A stretch of DNA of 64,000 bases, taken from assembly GCF_050947875.1 (NCBI RefSeq), contig NW_027460390.1, positions 2,604,001-2,668,000 of the forward strand. The letters are read 5' to 3'. Below the pieces are notes generated by a model that ran no database searches, had not been told where the DNA came from, and saw nothing but the letters and a program-made list of their open reading frames with translations. The position numbers were made by a program, and so were the translations under genes. This stretch comes from Dermacentor variabilis (taxonomy: Eukaryota > Arthropoda > Arachnida > Ixodida > Ixodidae). This document shows, piece by piece, positions 1 to 12,500 of the stretch (position 1 is the stretch's first letter; every line of letters starts with the position of its first letter).

Positions 1-103
1 GCTGCCACTGTAAGCATTCGACTGATAGATCAAGCGCGAGCTGTGTTTGATGTCTGGCAACAACTGCACCCAAACAGCTGAGAGCATAGCGCATGGCTGA
101 AAC

Positions 104-184
104 CATGGAGGAAGGAAACTGAGGAGAGGCCATGGAGGAAGGAAACTAAGGAGAGGCCACGGAGGAAGGAAACTAAGGAGAGGC
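104..184. repeat. 27-bp tandem repeat, three units
   Basis: Three adjacent 27-bp units (104-130, 131-157, 158-184) share the core GGAGGAAGGAAACT. They differ at one or two positions. The third unit is also the left terminal inverted repeat of the MITE that follows, so the array is a local amplification of a transposon end. Confidence 0.85.
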
Positions 185-1271
185 CCTACCCCCTCCGCGC
201 GCTAGGAGAAAAGTGTGGCGGAAATGACGTAGTAGGTTCTCATTTTTTTTGCTGCTTTTTATTTATTTTTTTTTTTTTTGCTGTATGGCCACGCCCATAG
301 AGTTTCTCACTATAACACCTAGAGGGTAATCTGGCGCCACCGTCTATGGGAGTTTCTTAAGGGGGCACCGTGCCGTCATGGGAATGACGGTATATGTGTC
401 TGCGAGGCTCGTGTTGGCTGGTGTTGTAAGAGGCTTCGTCTAAAACGTGGATATGGCTACGCAAATAACGCGTTGTCAAAGTAAAATCTTCATAAAATGT
501 TTGCATTCACGCATATTACATCTTTACTCACCCACGATGCAAGACCAAGCGAAGAAAAGCAAGAACAGACGACCAACTGTTTCAAAGCGAGCGCGAACCT
601 TGCCATCTGTCGTCCAACTTTAGCGGCCCGCTGATACTTTTTACGTAACATGTAGTCGTACGCACAATAACAAGTTCTCATAGTTAAACAAAACATGTTT
701 TTCGCGTAATAATAAAGCTAAAACAGCTTTTCACGTGCTCTTCTAGTAGAAAATGAATCATTGTGACAGACGGAACGGTACTTGCCAAGCGCGTCTTCAA
801 GGTGTCCTGTCTCTACGAGAACGATGCCAATCCGAATCCACAATATACCGGCATTCCCATGCATACCACAGCGCAGCAGCGCCAGATTTCCCTCTAGACA
901 GTGTAGTGAGAAACTCTATGGCCACGCCCTTTGGGCCACAATGGCGGCGTTGTTATGGTTTTGAGCGCTCACACGTGTTGCTCTGTTAGGTTTCGTGCCG
1001 TGGCAAAGGCGCTGTGTGGGCGGGTTTGCGTTAGTCACCGTGTCTTGTTGCGCTGTGTTATCTGCACCGTGCTCTGCCGGATGTAGCGCGAGCGCGCGCG
1101 CTCCGCGCGCGAAACCACGCGCAGCGCGGCGTGGTTTCGCGAAAGATGTAAACAAGAGAGGAGGGTGGCCGAAAAGGCGGAGCATCGCCATAAGCAACGC
1201 CAACTTCCGGCTTCACTTTTGCTTCACAAAGAGGGACGTCAGGGCCTCTCCTTAGTTTCCTTCCTCCGTGG
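157..1271. mobile_element. Non-autonomous TIR element (MITE-A) with perfect 31-bp TIRs
   Basis: Positions 157-187 are the exact reverse complement of 1241-1271 (31 of 31). The interior has no transposase; it is GC-rich on the right (about 1085-1240) and holds a nested second element at 296-920. Without that insertion and its target duplication the element is about 480 bp, a normal MITE size. Another partial copy follows immediately (1272-1534) and a right-half copy lies at 3565-3752, so this is a multicopy family. The superfamily is not assigned because no clear target-site duplication is visible outside the TIRs. Confidence 0.8.
296..920. mobile_element. hAT-like MITE nested in MITE-A
   Basis: The ends are CATAGAGTTTCTCACTA (296-312) and its reverse complement (904-920); similarity continues imperfectly for about 40 bp inward. 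Both sides carry the 8-bp direct repeat GCCACGCC (288-295 and 921-928), and an 8-bp duplication is the hAT-family hallmark. The uninterrupted target is visible in the paralogous copy near 1375-1390. There is no coding capacity in 625 bp, so it would need a transposase in trans. Confidence 0.78.
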
Positions 1272-1534
1272 GAGAGGCCCTACCCCCTCCTCACGCTAGG
1301 AGAAAAGTGTGGAGGAAATGACGTGGTAGGTTCTCCTTTGTTTTGCTGTTTTTTATTTCTTTGCTGTAGTGGCCCTGCCTTTCGGGCCACAATGGCGGCT
1401 TTGTTATTGTTCTGTGCGCTCACACGTGTTGCTCCGTAGGTTTCGTACCGTGGCAAAGGCGCCGTGCGGGCAGGTTTGCGTTGGTCTCCGTGTTTTGTTG
1501 CGCTGCGTTATCTGGACCGTGCTCTAGCGGATGT
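1272..1534. repeat. Left half of a second MITE-A copy
   Basis: This starts with GAGAGGCCCTACCCCCTCC and repeats, in direct orientation, the left and middle part of MITE-A at about 178-285 and 921-1085. Examples are the CACAATGGCGGC and GCTCACACGTGTTGCTC blocks. Because it has no hAT insertion, it shows the empty target site of the nested element. Similarity stops near 1534. Confidence 0.75.
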
Positions 1535-2859
1535 TACTGTGGCCAGGTGGGACAGGAGGAACTAAAGTTTGTGAAATGAACGCGCATGCAACGCTGTACG
1601 CAATGTACCGCGCCACGGCAATGGCAACGGACGAAGGAATATCCGCGGGAAATTTTGCCCTCTTTGGCGGAATCATGCTAACGTGCCATCGCAGGCCGAA
1701 ACCGATGCGTTTCAGAATCTGTACAATGAACGCCTTGCAGGTCAGTGATTCCTGCTTTTGACACCGCATATGGTGCATTTGCGGCACGTAGAACGTACGT
1801 TATGAATTCATAGTTTGTGTTCAGTAACAACTTGCTTTTGTGCATATTAAAACACATCTTGCTTAACGATTGCTTGTTCCTCGCAGTACTCGCGACACAA
1901 GGTCTTTTAAGCAGAGCGCGTTCGAGGTTCATGTACACCTGCACAGGTGTACCTCAATACACTTGCTGATAGAGCGTTGCGCAGAATATGTACATTTTGC
2001 TGCCCTCGGCACCGTACGCCTGCCAGCCGACGCTTCATCCTGGAAGATGTGAGAGAAGCGGCTGCTTTGACTTAAGAAACGAATCCTCCCTACCGCAGGC
2101 GTATCTTATATGTTCGCGCGAGAAGGGCAGGGAAGTGAAGGTTAGCGGATGCGCTGCAAGAGTGAGCAAGGCTCCACAGAACGTACGCCTGCGAACACAT
2201 CAAACGGCTGTTCCATGGTCGCACGTAGGCCGGTTCTACGCGCGTACTGTTCTGCACCGTACGCCGGCTATCGCAAAACTTTGGTTTCGTGATGCTTCAC
2301 TTACCGTGGTATAAAGGCACTTCAGGCCGCAGTCAATGAATCTAAACGCGGAGTCAGAAATGCCATTCTGCCTCCTCGCCGGCGCGCTGTCGTAGTGATG
2401 CGCGGCCACCCGAATTTTGTTCAATAAAGCACGATGATTCCTCAAGCGAGAATGTGTTTGTGCTCATAAACTCCAAATGGATCGCAAATGGGTCGGTGTG
2501 TCGTACGTGTCTCGAGTGAGTTCTTGCAGTGCAGTGAGAATACGTACATTTTTTGCGTATCGCCAGATGTCTAGCTGGCAAGTCAGTCTGAGAGCCCCAG
2601 GAAGCCCAAGCTGAGAAAAGCAAGTAGAAGACAGCGATAAAGGTGACCTTCTTTTAAAAACACGCAAGAACTGAGCAGCGGCCGGTAACTGCGGTTGATA
2701 AGAACAGTTCAGTTAGCAAGCCTTATAAGACATGCTTACTTTAATAAAAGCCGGTAAAAGCTGGTGATTCGGCCTCACGGCCAAATTTGCGAAGTTCATT
2801 ATGAACTTTCAACACGACTTCGGCAACGGTAATGCAATGAGACGTCGCGATTGTTTAGT
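1535..2859. other. No recognised gene
   Basis: No protein family, RNA gene or transposon end was recognised. A 60-70 codon open frame at about 1576-1741 ends at a consensus-like donor (CAG/GTCAGT at 1738-1746). That is suggestive of an exon but unsupported. A possible AATAAA lies near 2424. Confidence 0.4.
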
Positions 2860-3564
2860 AATAGAGAGTTTTAGAATAGGGGCCCCAATAGTTTGGGGCC
2901 CCAAAGAGCTTTGCGGTTGTTAGCGTTGGGGTACGAAGGAGTGAAGAGTTTTAGAATAGGGTTTTACGTTTGCGGAATAGCGTCTTGCGATGACAGCGCC
3001 ACTACGGCGTCAAATAAAAGCTATTAGAAATAATTAAATAAAATTGCCATTTTATGATAGGAATAGTAATTTTGACTTGCGTGTATCCGCGTTTAATTAC
3101 AATTTGGAGGTTATTCTGTAAGCAGCAAACAATTAGTTGCGCTTAGTTTTGAGCAAACCAACTTTACGTGCCTTCACCAGCCAAGCTTAGCCGTGTTAGG
3201 CCTACGAGCCACAAAATCCACAAGCGAATTCGGAATCAGCGGCGTCTGATGAATCAATCTTCATAACACACGCTAGCTGAGAGAAAGCGATAACCGCAGT
3301 CACTTCTCTTAGCTTGCGAACTTCACGCGTTACCACGAATCGAACCCAGTTTAGTGCTAGGTTAGAGCCGTCGCTTCGATGGGTGCCGCCATGTTTGCTG
3401 ACGCACAGTTTTTGGGGCAGCTATTTGGGCTCTCGCTAAATCGGTGAAATAGCGTTCCCAACGCAAAACCCAAACGAAGTTTGCGTCTCGCGCGTGCGCA
3501 GTGGCTTCGACGCTATATCTTTGGGGCCCCAAACGTTTTGGGGCCCCTACTCTAAAACTCTATT
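2860..3564. mobile_element. TIR element with GGGGCCCC-rich ends
   Basis: The left end (about 2860-2906) and right end (about 3518-3564) are imperfect inverted repeats of about 45 bp. They share GAGTTTTAGA and paired GGGGCCCC blocks separated by a GTTTGGGG segment. The 5' motif GAGTTTTAGAATAGGG recurs at about 2945-2960, so the left end is partly duplicated. The 700-bp interior has no open transposase frame. Superfamily is undetermined because the flanking duplication is unclear. Confidence 0.65.
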
Positions 3565-3752
3565 GCTGCGGAGCGCGCGCGTCCGAGCAGCCCCTTTGCG
3601 CGCAGCGCGGCGTGGTTTCGTGAGAAATGTAAACAAGAGAGGAGAGCTGGCCCGATAGGCGGAGCAACGCCACGAGCAGCGCCAACTTCCGGCTTCATTT
3701 CAGCTTCACAAAGAGTGATGTCAGGGCCTCTCCTGAGTTTCCTCCCTCCGTG
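3565..3752. repeat. Right half of a third MITE-A copy
   Basis: This matches the right part of MITE-A (about 1090-1271), including GCGCAGCGCGGCGTGGTTTC, TGTAAACAAGAGAGGAG, GCCAACTTCCGGCTTCA and the terminal AGGGCCTCTCC..GTTTCC block. Its left half is missing; the GGGGCCCC element directly abuts it, so that insertion or an associated deletion probably removed it. Confidence 0.7.
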
Positions 3753-6700
3753 CTGAAAACCAAGAAAATTTGCGCCGGCATTTGTCCGGTGCTCTTTATT
3801 TCCTGTGTGTTTCATTGGTGGTTCACGTTGCGGTTGTTAATCGCGGTTATTATGGGTGATTTTTTCCGTGTGTGCATGGTGACCGAGCCGGATTGACTTC
3901 GAAGGAGGCCACAGATGGAACGGCCGATGTGCAGCTTTCATTACCTTGAATATTTAAGACCGATTGGTGCTGAAAGTTTACTGAAAGCAACAAGAGGACA
4001 GAAAATACAGGCCAGTGAACCATTTTTGCGTAGAAGCACATTATGTTGATGCGGTTTTCGCGAGGTTGGTGCGGCGCTGTCGATAAAACCTTTTCAATGT
4101 GCTCAAGCATGACTGTTGTTCATGTTGCGGGCATTAGCACCTGAAGCATATTTGGGGCACCATAAGCTTGCACAAGACTTTTTCTTACTGATCGGAGCTT
4201 GTGGGAAAGTCGGCACGACAGTCTGTTATTGGTTCCGCTTTTTTAAACAAAAATGCAGAAAGTACCTATCGGCGCCTATGTCCAACGATCATTCCAGTAT
4301 CGCGTATGAAATCCTTCAGTATTGAGGAGAAGCCGTTGTAGTATACATGTGGCAGAATGCATATGGTTGTGTGCGTAGCACCGGCAGGTTGAAGAAAAGC
4401 GTTTTTGAGTCCTGTACTTTGTTTTAGAAACCGTGGTGGTTAGTCGCATTGTTCAAGTTGTAGCACACATAGTCAATGAACCAGCACTGGTGCCTGCATT
4501 TCCAGTGCTTCCTCACTTTACATACACGCTACACAATGTTTTAATCTTCTGCAAATTCACTTGTCGGTAGTTCATCACCAGCATTAGTATTTTTTATCTT
4601 TACCTTTTTCAATATGCTATGTGATAGCATTCGATGCGTGTTCCATAAACTGTGCGGTAAGTTCACGCTGTGGCCACATTTTTTTAGTTGGGCTATGTCT
4701 GTTCATTTCTGTTGCTTAGGAACACTGATTTTACTTAGCGCGCGAACGCCCAGTGTACATGAAATTTTCGGAATTCTGGTGCAGGATGTGGGCTTCGGAA
4801 GGACCAGTTGATGAAAAAAATCAATGTCTGTGCTGTACAGTAAGGCTTGTGGCAGACCTTAAAACATCGATAGATACGGTGCCTGCCCTGTTGCAATTGC
4901 ACCAGCCCGCTACCCTGAAAGAACCTAGGTGCTGAAGAAGTACTTGACTAACCTACCCGGTAATTAGTCTGTGCATATTTTCATCAACTTTGTAATAATA
5001 TTGATGTTACGTCTCCCTACAATGACAAAATGGCGAAATGGACACTGTGTTATTTCGAGCCACAAACATGAAACAGGTGTATCATAATAAAATGAAATGC
5101 ATATTTTATTCCTGTTCAACTGTCATAACAGCTTGTTTTGGAGACCATATATTCATGATTATGATGTGCGAAGTCCTCAGTTGCCCAGGATGCGTTGCGA
5201 TTGCGATGTGAGATTTTTACTGCCCACAATTTGTGATGCAGCAGCTTCGTAGCATTTGTAGCCAGCACTTTAATATGCTGAAGCTACCTTAGTATGAGCT
5301 ATTGTACATTAAGAAATATTCTATAATTTTATGGTTAATCGCAGCCCGTCTGAAGTAACGGTAGTGATGCACTCTATACTGTATTTTCCAGGATCGTCAT
5401 TGCGACAGTCTGCATCATTTGGCCTAATTTTGGATCCTATAAGACACGCTGCTACCCTGGGTTTCGTTGATCGGTCAATTGGTGATGTTATGCAAGCGCC
5501 ATGGAAGCCAGCTGTTATCCCTATCCAATGGAAGAAATTCATTGTTGCGACCCTCATAATTCATCTTAAGCTGAAGCTAGAACGAGAGCAGGAACAGCAT
5601 ATATTCTGCAGGGGTGTACCATTACATGCCGTCGGGTGCCTACACCCGACAGGCTAATGTCTAGAATACAAGTGGCGTTTAATTATGGAATATATCTTAC
5701 TGCTTCTGTTTGCAAGATCAGAGTTCACGCTGTATTTGCATACTATCAAAGTACAATAAGACGAGCATAATGTTAAGTTGTTTTAGAAAAATAATGGCAC
5801 TTGGATTGACCAGAAATTATTAAGGGGTATATACTATTTTAATAAATACGGCTGAAGAAAAAAAAGCTGGATAAAAATTCAATCACTTCAGCTACAACGT
5901 GTCTACGAAGGCAAACGCATGCAGTCAAACTGCTTCTAGTGGTGATGTTTGAGCTGATAGGATGTCAGATGCGATAGGATGGACGTCTTAGTTAGAATAT
6001 TGCGACAACTATTGTAGTGCAGCAGGACAGATTAACTGGAGCTCTTCACTTGCACACCAATGCAAGCGCATCACACACAGCACATTTGGAAAGGCAGTTG
6101 CTCTGCGTGCTTGTGTTGGCAGCCTGGTTCCTGCATAAGACAAGGGGTTGGTGATAAATATACAATGATGTTAAGGCGCATGAATAGAAGCTTAGGTCCA
6201 GTATTCCTTTTTTAGTTTACTTTTCGTACTAATTAAATTCGTCTAGGACGTTTATGTTCTAGAGCGCGATTTTTTGTACTATAAAATGCTGATACTCTTT
6301 TTATTTATATTTCGAAAGAAACATTCTTCAGCTGATCTGGCGCTTGCGCAGCCAGACCGACATACAGCGATCTAACACTTACACAATGAACCCTCTAGAG
6401 AGCAGGAATGTTCGCAACAAAGATATGCGAGATATATCTGCTACCACTTGCTAGCAATGTCTGTACTAGGAGCTGTCATTGCACTGCTACAGCTTTTGTT
6501 ATCACAATATAAAATCGTGTGATCTGGAAAAAGTATACTATGCTGTATTGTTATTGTGTTGTTTACTCAAACAAAACATTCCATTCACCTGTGTATACAT
6601 GCAGGTATGATTCTCAGTGCCATTTTATAACTGGCCACTTCCTCGTTGGGCTCGGATGTTCATAGGCATGATAAGTTAATTAAACTGAATATTTTGAAGC

Positions 6701-7360
6701 AAGGCTCACGTAATTATTGGTTACGACTTTAAATTCCACCAGCTGCACACGGTCCACGCAAAACTGCAGTACATTATTTTGTTTTCTCTAGCGCAACTAG
6801 CTACATGGAATTAAAGAAAAATGGAAAAAATTAAAGTGAACGCACCTGCTCGTTTATAGAGATGATCGCTTTGCTGCGATGTGCTTTGCCGTCCTTGGGA
6901 TAGCGCAGTCAGTGACGATCTACCCGAGTACAAGCTCCGCGAACGCGGGCGACTGCCGGCGCTTGCCCAAGCAATACACGTACACAGGCAATACACGCAC
7001 TAATCGCAGGAATCTTCGTCGTTGTTTTCTTTTCATAGGTTTGAAGTCCCCCGCACTTATGTATCGCGCCGTGCTTGAACTGATGCGACCTTGTACGATC
7101 AACCGCGAGAAACACATAAATGCTATGGCGCCAATAATAGTTTTGGAGCACTCGCGCGAAGAATACCTGTATGCGGGTCAACAACTGACTCATGCCAGGA
7201 AGTAATACGACCAGTCACTGCACTAGCTCGCAGACTTCTTGAAAGGGCGACCGATTTGTCTCGGCGCCGCAATGGAATAATTCCGTTGCCGAAGCGCTCC
7301 AGAGGATTGCACCGGTCCCAAAAACGAAGCCTTTGAAAATGCGGAGCAACGTTAACTAAA
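3753..7360. other. 3.6 kb with no recognised gene
   Basis: The sequence is AT-rich and carries only short open frames. A 69-codon plus frame at 4116-4325 contains TVCYWFRFFKQKC, faintly like the helix preceding the DDE core of Merlin-type transposases; I do not regard that as established. A 108-codon plus frame at 5331-5657 matches nothing I know. No TIRs, LTRs, tRNA or long microsatellite are evident. Confidence 0.4.
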
Positions 7361-8700
7361 GAGAGAGAGAGAGAGAGAGGGCTCTTTATTAGAAAAACAG
7401 AGAATTTTGCCGGCGCGTATATAACCGCTGGCATGCTACTCTGTATAGGGATGGGGAATGGGATTAAAAGATTCCAGAAGAGTGGGAGAAAAAGAGGATA
7501 AAAATAAATATAAAATGTCCGAGTGGACCTGATGCTAATATTTACAGGTGACATGGCGGGTAAATTTAGGCTTTTGTATATGAAGTGTGCAATCTTTAAA
7601 GCTTTCCTATTAGACCAATTTCTGACAGGTATTTGAACAATAAATCCAAAACCCGTCGCTGTATTGAAGGGCCGGGCATTGGACCTAAGATGCTCGGTAA
7701 CGTTAACGGTTCGTGGCAAATCGTGTCCATTTGTTGCCCAAAAAGTTGCCTCTCGTAGCGGTACGCAGGGAATTCTAGTAATATGTGCTCAATTGTCTCT
7801 AAGTTGCGACAGTTATCACAGTATGGGTTAGTGGTAAGCCCTATGCGGTACAGATAAGTGTTCGTGTATGCCACGTTCAGTCGAAGACGATGGTACAACG
7901 TCTCTAAGTGTCGAGGAAGTGGTCGTCGAATTTTCGGTCTCATTTCTGGGTCAGTGTAACGCAGGAACTTATCTTGGTGAAGCGGCAGATTCCAGATGCG
8001 GTCTTTTTCTTGATAGGCATATTTTTTGCCATGTTTGAAGTGTCGGCTTTTGTAAAAAATGTTCTTCTGAACTCGCGGTATTGGAGTCCATTTCTGGCAG
8101 CTTCATCCGCTCTTTCACTTCCCGAAATGCTAGCATGGCCAGGTATCCACTGGAATTTTATGCAATGCCCAGCAATCTGAGCCATGTGGTGAAGATAAGC
8201 AATGTCAAATGCTGCAGGTTGATTATTGCAACGCTTGTGCCTTTTCCACATACTTTGTAGGGCTGCTTTTGAATCTGTGAAAATCACCCATGTCTTTGGC
8301 GGCTGCTGTCGAAGTACATGCACAAGGGCCTCCTTAATGCCATATAGCTCGGCTGAAGTAGATGATGTCGCTCGCTCAAGACGAAACGAGAATCGTTGCT
8401 CTGTAGAGGGAACAAAAAGTCGCACGATGAACGATGTGGAGTTGTAGAGGCATTTGTGAAAATGTGCGTTGCGGCTGCGTATTCTTTGTGCATATATTCC
8501 GAAGCTATCTGATAAGTCGCTGCTTGAGGCATTTTCTTTTTCGCGCTGATTCCAGGTATATATGGCACGATTTCCAGTGGGGACAGTGTCCATGGTGAAA
8601 TGTTTCGTGGCATAATTTGTGACGCCTGAGCAGGAATCGAAATAGATATGCTTCCGACGGCCTGCCCAAAGCTAGATGTAGCACGGGTTCTAAAGAAACT
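7361..8700 (-). pseudogene. 5'-truncated LINE, RNase H and C-terminal region
   Basis: The minus strand encodes the end of a LINE pol protein. The RNase H domain shows HIFTNAS (first catalytic region, Asp replaced by Asn), DSKAAL and WIPGHASISGSERADEAAR (about 8040-8450). A C-terminal Cys/His cluster follows, CDNCRNLETIEHILLEFPAY at about 7770-7830. The start of RNase H and its body lie in different frames, so the copy is broken. The 3' UTR runs to 7361, with AATAAA at 7385-7390 and a (CT)n tail (GA on the plus strand, 7361-7379). Such RNase H-bearing LINEs belong to the R1/I group. The copy begins near 8700 with no RT, typical of incomplete reverse transcription. Confidence 0.85.
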
Positions 8701-9059
8701 AAAGAAAAGCTACAGACGCAACTGGCATCCATTCGAAAAAGCTGACGAGGCGAGCGACAGATAACAAGGCCTTCATGTTTACACACTAACTTCAATCAAG
8801 GAGCGATTCAAGGTAGCTGCGAGGCTACCTTGGCATTCTCGAGTAAAACGCTCGCGCTTTCCTTCCCTCAAGGCGCGTTTCGAGTGGAGGGCGACTTAAG
8901 AAACGAAAAACCGCACTCAAGGAGCATTTCGAGTGGAGGGTCAAGTCGAGGTGCGTTTGTGAATGCGGGGGTAAGATATGCCATTCGAAGTTTACCTTGG
9001 TGGATATCGTATCAAAGAAGTCCCTTTCGTCTGCAGCTCCTCCATTATAGCATTGCTAA

Positions 9060-10957
9060 AGGTCCTTCATTGGAACTGCCGCTCACTATTATCAGCTTCT
9101 GTAGATTTATTTTCTCTTACTAACCAAATTAATCCAGATATAATAATATTACAGGAAACTTGGTTGACACTGGAGAAAACTTTTCATTTAAAATTTTACA
9201 GATGTTTTCGACTAGACCGCCCTACAAGAGGGGAGGACTAATTACATTAATTTCTGCTAAAATATGTCACAAAGCTAAAATTTTATATCAATTTATGGAT
9301 CTTGAATGCGAAATTCTGGCTTTAGAACTGACTCTTCCTGGATGTTTCCCACTTCATATCATAAATACTTATTTTCCTTCCGGTGTGCAGGACACTCGCT
9401 CTCTTGACAGTGTTCTAGCTAACTGTGGGCGGGATCTTTTACTTACTAGAGGTGTCAACTCACATCATGTCTCATGGTGCTTAAAGACCGATTCATGCGG
9501 TAAGCGTTTCTGGAATTCGTCATTAGACAAGAACTTTTCTTGGGTAAATTCCAGATCAAGTACATTTGTGCGTGGCCAAAATTAGTCTGCAATCGATCTC
9601 ACATTGTCTAGTCGTAGTCTCTCTTCGTCTTCATGGTCTACTGTTGATTGTGCCTCTAATAGTGATCACCTACCGTTATTCTTTGAAATAGCCCACTTTA
9701 TTACAACCAAGGATGAACGCGTTCGAACTTTTGTAAACTACTCTACCTTTGAGAAGTCCTTGCGATCTGTGATTTCGTCCCTTTCTGCTGCTTCCAATGA
9801 ACAGAAAACGAAGATTATTTGTTCAGCCCTCGAAAAGACTAGCGAGCAGTCGGAATTCGTAGTTCGATCTAATAGTGGTTAATCTTACAGCTCTTGGCGG
9901 AATACCGACTTTTCACGCCATCATAAAAGAAGGAAAGCAGCCTAGAAAACATTGTTATATAACTAGCGCCCAAAATATTGGAGTGATTATAAGTTATGCA
10001 GAACTATATTTAAACATACAGTTTCTAAAGCGCAAGATGACTACGATTGAAAACATCTCGATTAAATATGAAAATTCAAAAACAATCGCGTACATTTAAT
10101 CTTCTTTTTCGCAGCAGAAAGATACTTCCGCGTCTGAGTAACATTGACTTAATGGTTTTCACCAGAGAAGAAATGACGCAGATGTTAGAAGAAATCGCGA
10201 AGGGTTTAGAAAGTCCATTCACTTCTCAGTTATCTCCATAACCCAAGCTACGAATCCAGTCAGATGATTTTACTGAGATCTCTATGATGGAACTGGCCAC
10301 GCCAGTGGACAGTACGCCTCATTCCGCCCCAGGTGCTGACGCAGTAACCGCAAACATGTTAAGAAGTTTATTCAAGGAGCCCCCAGATGTCTTTTTAGAC
10401 GTAGTAAACTTCTCTACACAATTTTCGTGGATACCGTCCTGTTAGAAACTTGCGAAAATTATTGCGATTCTTAAAAATAATGGTGACAGATTCACGCTTG
10501 ACAATATTCGACCAATTTATCTAACTTCTAATTTGGTTAAATATAATAGAAAGGATTATAAATGTTCGCCTTACAAAATTAGTAGAGGACAAAGGCGCAC
10601 TCAGCCCTTTCCCAATCGGCTTTAGAACTGGCTGGTCCATTTCGCATGCTCATTTGGACCTGGAAAACCGAATAAAATTATCACGACGCCAGAAACATAT
10701 TACAGCTCTAGTAACTTTAGATATATCTAACGCTTATAATAGTGTAGAACACGAAATTTTATTGAATCAGTTAACAGACCTTGATTTTTTAATGAGTTTC
10801 AACTGACTGGGAATTTTATTGTTCTCTGAAAAGATCTTCGTCAAATAGACGTCGACAGTCGCGTGGGGTTCCATAAAGACCTGCCATGTCACCTTCATTG
10901 TTCAATGTCTTACTAAGTTCTATACCATGCCATAATGATATAGACACAAATGTATAT
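9060..10957 (+). pseudogene. LINE-A endonuclease and RT (5' part)
   Basis: The APE-type endonuclease opens with VLHWNCRSLL (about 9060) and IILQETWL (about 9145-9170), then shifts frame near 9230 into GGLITLIS. Several further frameshifts and stops follow. The RT domain runs from about 10260. Recognisable blocks are PGADAVTANMLRSL, NIRPIYLTSN, ITALVTLDISNAYNSVEH (first RT catalytic Asp region) and a degraded RGVPxxxxMSPSLFNVLL. The frame reaches NDIDTNVY at 10957, directly before the active-site segment, where the Gypsy LTR begins. It cannot make a functional protein. Confidence 0.85.
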
Positions 10958-11111
10958 TGTTACGGAAGGACATAAGAAGAGAAAGCAAGAAGAAGATCGC
11001 GAGACGCTGGCTGCTGCGTGTTGTTGCTGGTCAACTATCTTGACCACATTGACTCTGCTTGTATTTATATTGCAAATACAGTCTGTCTATACTCCCAACA
11101 TCCCCGTAACA
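10958..11111 (+). repeat. Gypsy-1 5' LTR
   Basis: 154 bp with the perfect terminal inverted octamer TGTTACGG..CCGTAACA. It shares the central block CATCTTGACCACATTGAC (one mismatch here) and the end CCCAACATCCCCGTAA with 16017-16168. Confidence 0.9.
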
Positions 11112-11217
11112 TATTAATGGGAGGTGCTGGGTACCACGGCTGGAAACGGAGCTCCGCAGTGGACGTCGCTTCACCATCCACTACATCGATCATAGTCAGC
11201 ACGCGGGATCAACGTCG

Positions 11218-12500
11218 TTGCCGCCTCCAGCGTCACCGTCGCCAGCTACGTCGCTGTCCCCTTCGGTTGTGGTTGTGCAACCCAAGGATCTCGGAACTTT
11301 CCGCGGGACCGATGGCGCCGACATTGAAGAGTGGGTGGCTATGTACGAATGCGTGAGTGGAATCAACATATGGGACCCTACGTTTATGCTAGATAACCTG
11401 TTGCTCTACCTAAGAGGCACGGCAAAGGTGTAGTACGAAAACCACGACGATAAACTAACCAGCTGGGACCAATGCAAATAGAAGTTAACATAGTTGTTTG
11501 GCAAACTAGCCGGCCGTAAAATTGCCGCAAAGCAGGAACTGGCCTCCCGTGCCCGATTCTCCACGGAGTCCTTTGCCTGGTACATCCAGGACCTGCTGGC
11601 GCTTTGTCGTAAAGCCGATCACGACATGACAGAAGCTGAGAAGGTCGGGCACGTGCTGAAGGAAATTGCTGACGACACCTTTAATCTGCTCATGTGCAAA
11701 AGCTGCTCTACAGTTGATGCTATCATCAAAGAGTGCCGACAAGTTGAGCAGGCGAAAAGCCGACGCGTCCGGCAACCATTCGCCAGACTTCCCAATACTG
11801 CCGCAACGTCGACGTGTGACGATCAACTCGCACAGCAGCATGCGTCACCATCAGAGGACGTGTTGCGAATCGTTAGACGTGAACTGGATGCGATGGCTCC
11901 CGTAGCTTTCCGTTCGCGTACCCATGATACTAGCACATTTTCAATTCCCCTGGTACAAGCCATCGTTCGCCAGGAACTTGAAAACATTGGTTTACAGTCT
12001 GTGTGGGCTGTCGCCAATCCCAGAGCTAACGAACGCCCTCCTACTATTTTCGCTCCACCCCGACGCTTCACTCCACGTTATCGCAACCCGACTGAGTGGA
12101 GAGCTGTGGACGACCAGCCGATATGTTTCACCTGTCGCCGCATTGGTCTGGTCGCCAGATACTGTCGCAACTCGTGGCCCTCAACACCTCGCATGCCGAC
12201 CAACCTGAGCCGTTTTAATGGAAATGCCCGCAATTTTTCGCCCACCACCGGTTCCAACAGCGCCGACAACTCTGCTAGGAACACGTGCGACAGCCGCTCA
12301 CCATCGCCGTGCGCGCACACCAGTCTCATTCACCGCAAACACGTCGTCGAGCTTCCCGTTCACAACAGCAACGTCGCCTTTAGTCCTCTGTGGCTTTTGT
12401 CCGCCACCTTTCGGAAAACTAAGAAATGCAGCCCTCGGAGGTGGTGCTGCATTGCCCACTACTGCAGCAAATTCTCTGTCTGTGCCCACTAAGAGAAGTG
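11218..12500 (+). pseudogene. Gypsy-1 gag
   Basis: A Pro/Ser-rich start leads into KDLGTFRGTDGADIEEWVAM, the usual beginning of arthropod Gypsy Gag capsid regions. Stops occur at 11431-11433 and twice near 11479-11490, after which the frame is open to about 12490. A zinc knuckle is present at about 12125-12170 as CFTCRRIGLVARYC. The His expected in a CX2CX4HX4C knuckle is Leu here, so RNA binding would be impaired. The gene is not translatable as a full Gag. Confidence 0.85.

Noticed and set aside
1531..1761. Candidate first exon ending CAG/GTCAGT
   Set aside because: Its ATG lies in a MITE copy, no partner exon was found and the donor alone is weak evidence.
4116..4325. Possible Merlin-type transposase fragment (TVCYWFRFFKQKC)
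   Set aside because: Only a single helix-like pattern fits; no DDE core, no TIRs and no second supporting block.
7123..7719. 198-codon minus ORF
   Set aside because: It covers the LINE 3' UTR and simple-repeat tail; an artefact of low complexity.
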